The notes under the pieces are model-generated. The model made no database searches and was not told the origin of the DNA. It worked only from the letters and a program-made list of their open reading frames with translations. From positions 2,418,001-2,482,000 of the forward strand of contig NZ_AP018052.1 in assembly GCF_002356355.1 (NCBI RefSeq): a stretch of DNA of 64,000 bases, given 5' to 3'. The position numbers and the translations under genes are program-made. Positions 62,754 through 64,000 of the stretch are shown here, in pieces. Source of the stretch: Thiohalobacter thiocyanaticus. Its GTDB lineage: Bacteria; Pseudomonadota; Gammaproteobacteria; Thiohalobacterales; Thiohalobacteraceae. The first letter of the stretch is position 1. Each line of letters begins with the position of its first letter.

Positions 62754-63739
62754 GCGGCGCTGATGCGGTGCACGCCGGCGGCGGGCGCCGCGGCATTACG
62801 CAGGGCGGTGATCTCGGCCAGGATGGCGACGGCGATCTCAGGCGGGGTGTGGCTGCCGATGGGCAGGCCGACCGGGGCGTGCAGACGCTGCAGCTGCGTC
62901 TCCGGCACCCCCAGGTCGCGCAGCCGTTGCCGGCGCAGTTCGCAGTTGCGGTGCGAGCCGATGGCGCCGACGTAGAAGGCATCGGAGGCCAGTGCGTCCA
63001 GCAGCGCCATATCGTCCAGCTTGGGGTCATGGGTCAGGGCCAGCACGATGCTGCGCGAATGGCCGGTATGGGCGGCGACGGCATCGTCGGGCATCAGGGT
63101 GACCAGCCGGGTGCCGGGCACCTGCCAGTCACGCGCGTACTCCTCCCGGGGATCGCAGACAATGACGTCGAAATCCAGCATCAGCCCCAGGCGCGAAACG
63201 TACTGGGAAAGATGCCCGGCCCCGATCAACAGCATGCGCCAGGCCGGTCCGAACACCCGGATGACACTCGACTCGCCGCAGGCAAAGGTCGGCTCCGGGC
63301 CGGCCGGCCGCAGCTGCACCCTGCCGCTGGCCGGATCGACTTCGCGCGCCAGCAGCCGGTGGCCGTCCATGGCCGCGAGCAGCGCATCCAGCTCGGCGGT
63401 ATCGGTCAGCGCCTCGACCAGCAGCTCCAGCCGCCCGCCGCAGGGCAGACCGAAACGCGTCGCCTCCTCGCGGTTGACGCCATAGTCGATGCGGGTAGGC
63501 AGCTCGCCCAGTTCGCCGGACCGGTAGCGCGCCAGCAGATCCTCCTCCACGCAGCCGCCGGAGACCGAGCCGGCATGACTGCCATCGCGGCACATGACCA
63601 GCAGCGAGCCGGGCGGACGCGGCGAAGAGCCCCAGGTCTTCAGCACCGTGACCAGCGCCGGCTGGCGGCCGGCGGCCAGCCAGTCGCGGGCAGTCGTCAG
63701 GAGCCCGTAATCGTCGCTGCAGACGCGAGATCCGTTCAT
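62750..63739 (-). CDS. xdhC: XdhC/CoxI family molybdenum-enzyme maturation protein
   Basis: The 329-residue protein has the N-terminal XdhC/CoxI domain (ALVTVLKTWGSSPRPPGSLLVM and GSVSGGCVEEDL) and a C-terminal Rossmann domain (LLIGAGHLSQYVSRLGLML, near 167). XdhC proteins bind the cofactor, help its sulfuration and insert it into xanthine-dehydrogenase-type enzymes. It lies eight bases after the hydroxylase subunit gene and overlaps mocA. Confidence 0.94.
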   Translation of the reverse strand: MNGSRVCSDDYGLLTTARDWLAAGRQPALVTVLKTWGSSPRPPGSLLVMCRDGSHAGSVSGGCVEEDLLARYRSGELGELPTRIDYGVNREEATRFGLPCGGRLELLVEALTDTAELDALLAAMDGHRLLAREVDPASGRVQLRPAGPEPTFACGESSVIRVFGPAWRMLLIGAGHLSQYVSRLGLMLDFDVIVCDPREEYARDWQVPGTRLVTLMPDDAVAAHTGHSRSIVLALTHDPKLDDMALLDALASDAFYVGAIGSHRNCELRRQRLRDLGVPETQLQRLHAPVGLPIGSHTPPEIAVAILAEITALRNAAAPAAGVHRISAA

Positions 63740-63747
63740 AACCTCGA

Positions 63748-64000
63748 TCAGACCGCCAGCTGCAGTGGCAGCCGGTCGAAGTCCTGCCCGGTGAGTACGC
63801 TCAGGGCGTTGGCCACCGCCGGTGCGATCACCGGCGTGGCCGGCTCGCCCACACCGGTGGGCGGCTCGGTCGAGGGCACGATATGCACCTCGACCACGGG
63901 CATGCGGTCGATCCCCAGCACCTCGTAGCCGTCGAAATTGGACTGCACCACCTGCCCGTCCTCCAGCGTGATCTCGCTCATCAGGGCCGCGGCCAGGCCG
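63748..64000 (-). CDS. Molybdopterin hydroxylase large subunit, C-terminal end
   Basis: The frame is open at the right edge of the window, so only the last 83 or so residues are seen. [30 protein letters not shown] is the conserved end of aldehyde/isoquinoline-oxidoreductase-type large subunits, including the active-site Glu in GVGEP. Such enzymes use molybdopterin cytosine dinucleotide, which explains the mocA and xdhC genes after it. The substrate is unknown. Confidence 0.9.
   Translation of the reverse strand, partial: GLAAALMSEITLEDGQVVQSNFDGYEVLGIDRMPVVEVHIVPSTEPPTGVGEPATPVIAPAVANALSVLTGQDFDRLPLQLAV

Overview
The window is about 64 kb of GC-rich chromosomal DNA from a proteobacterium, most likely a gammaproteobacterium. 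That placement is inferred from the methyltransferase/rnhA/dnaQ block facing mltD, from the suf layout, and from an exosortase A (XrtA)/PEP-CTERM exopolysaccharide locus of the type found in environmental, often floc- or biofilm-forming Proteobacteria. I see no rRNA, tRNA, CRISPR array, transposase or phage gene.

Layout. 1-5.6 kb (+): end of a heparinase-like protein, a Wzx-type flippase, a sulfotransferase and a membrane protein of the sulfatase/phosphotransferase superfamily. 5.6-5.9 kb (-): an encapsulated-ferritin-type protein with no encapsulin gene beside it. 6.2-11.3 kb (+): the iron-sulfur operon sufB-sufC-sufD-sufT-sufA-sufE, without sufS, behind an IscR-like operator. 11.5-17.0 kb: a secreted GlcG/HbpS-like protein, a glycosyltransferase, a TPR protein, an asparagine-synthase relative with a degenerate glutaminase domain, and a sulfotransferase-like capsule protein.

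37.9-17.2 kb (-) is one compact run of 17 genes with many stop/start overlaps. It encodes Wza-like export, chain-length protein, tyrosine autokinase, outer-membrane protein, ATPase, WecB epimerase, deacetylase, FemAB-like protein, glycosyltransferases, the XrtA-EpsI fusion, amidotransferase, sulfotransferase, CapK-like ligase and O-antigen-ligase-like protein. Next to it are the XrtA-associated acyltransferase (-), a divergent E1-like/nitroreductase fusion (+), and one PEP-CTERM substrate protein (+) behind a sigma-54 promoter. 43.7-54.1 kb (-) holds two large TPR proteins of the PrsT type, the sigma-54 activator PrsR, the sensor kinase PrsK and the initiating sugar transferase. 54.3-57.2 kb (-) holds a cyclic-nucleotide-binding protein, a UDP-sugar epimerase and a UDP-sugar dehydrogenase interrupted by one in-frame amber codon. 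57.3-61.1 kb is housekeeping (dnaQ, rnhA, methyltransferase, mltD). 61.3-64 kb holds a PhyH-type dioxygenase, then mocA, xdhC and the end of a molybdopterin hydroxylase large subunit.

How it fits together: lipid-linked repeat units are probably started by the EpsB-type sugar transferase, built by the glycosyltransferases, modified by deacetylation, amidation and possibly sulfation, flipped, polymerised and exported. XrtA cleaves and sorts PEP-CTERM proteins, and PrsK/PrsR with sigma-54 switches on at least the PEP-CTERM gene here. Several families of palindromic dispersed repeats sit between genes and in one case supply the end of a coding sequence.
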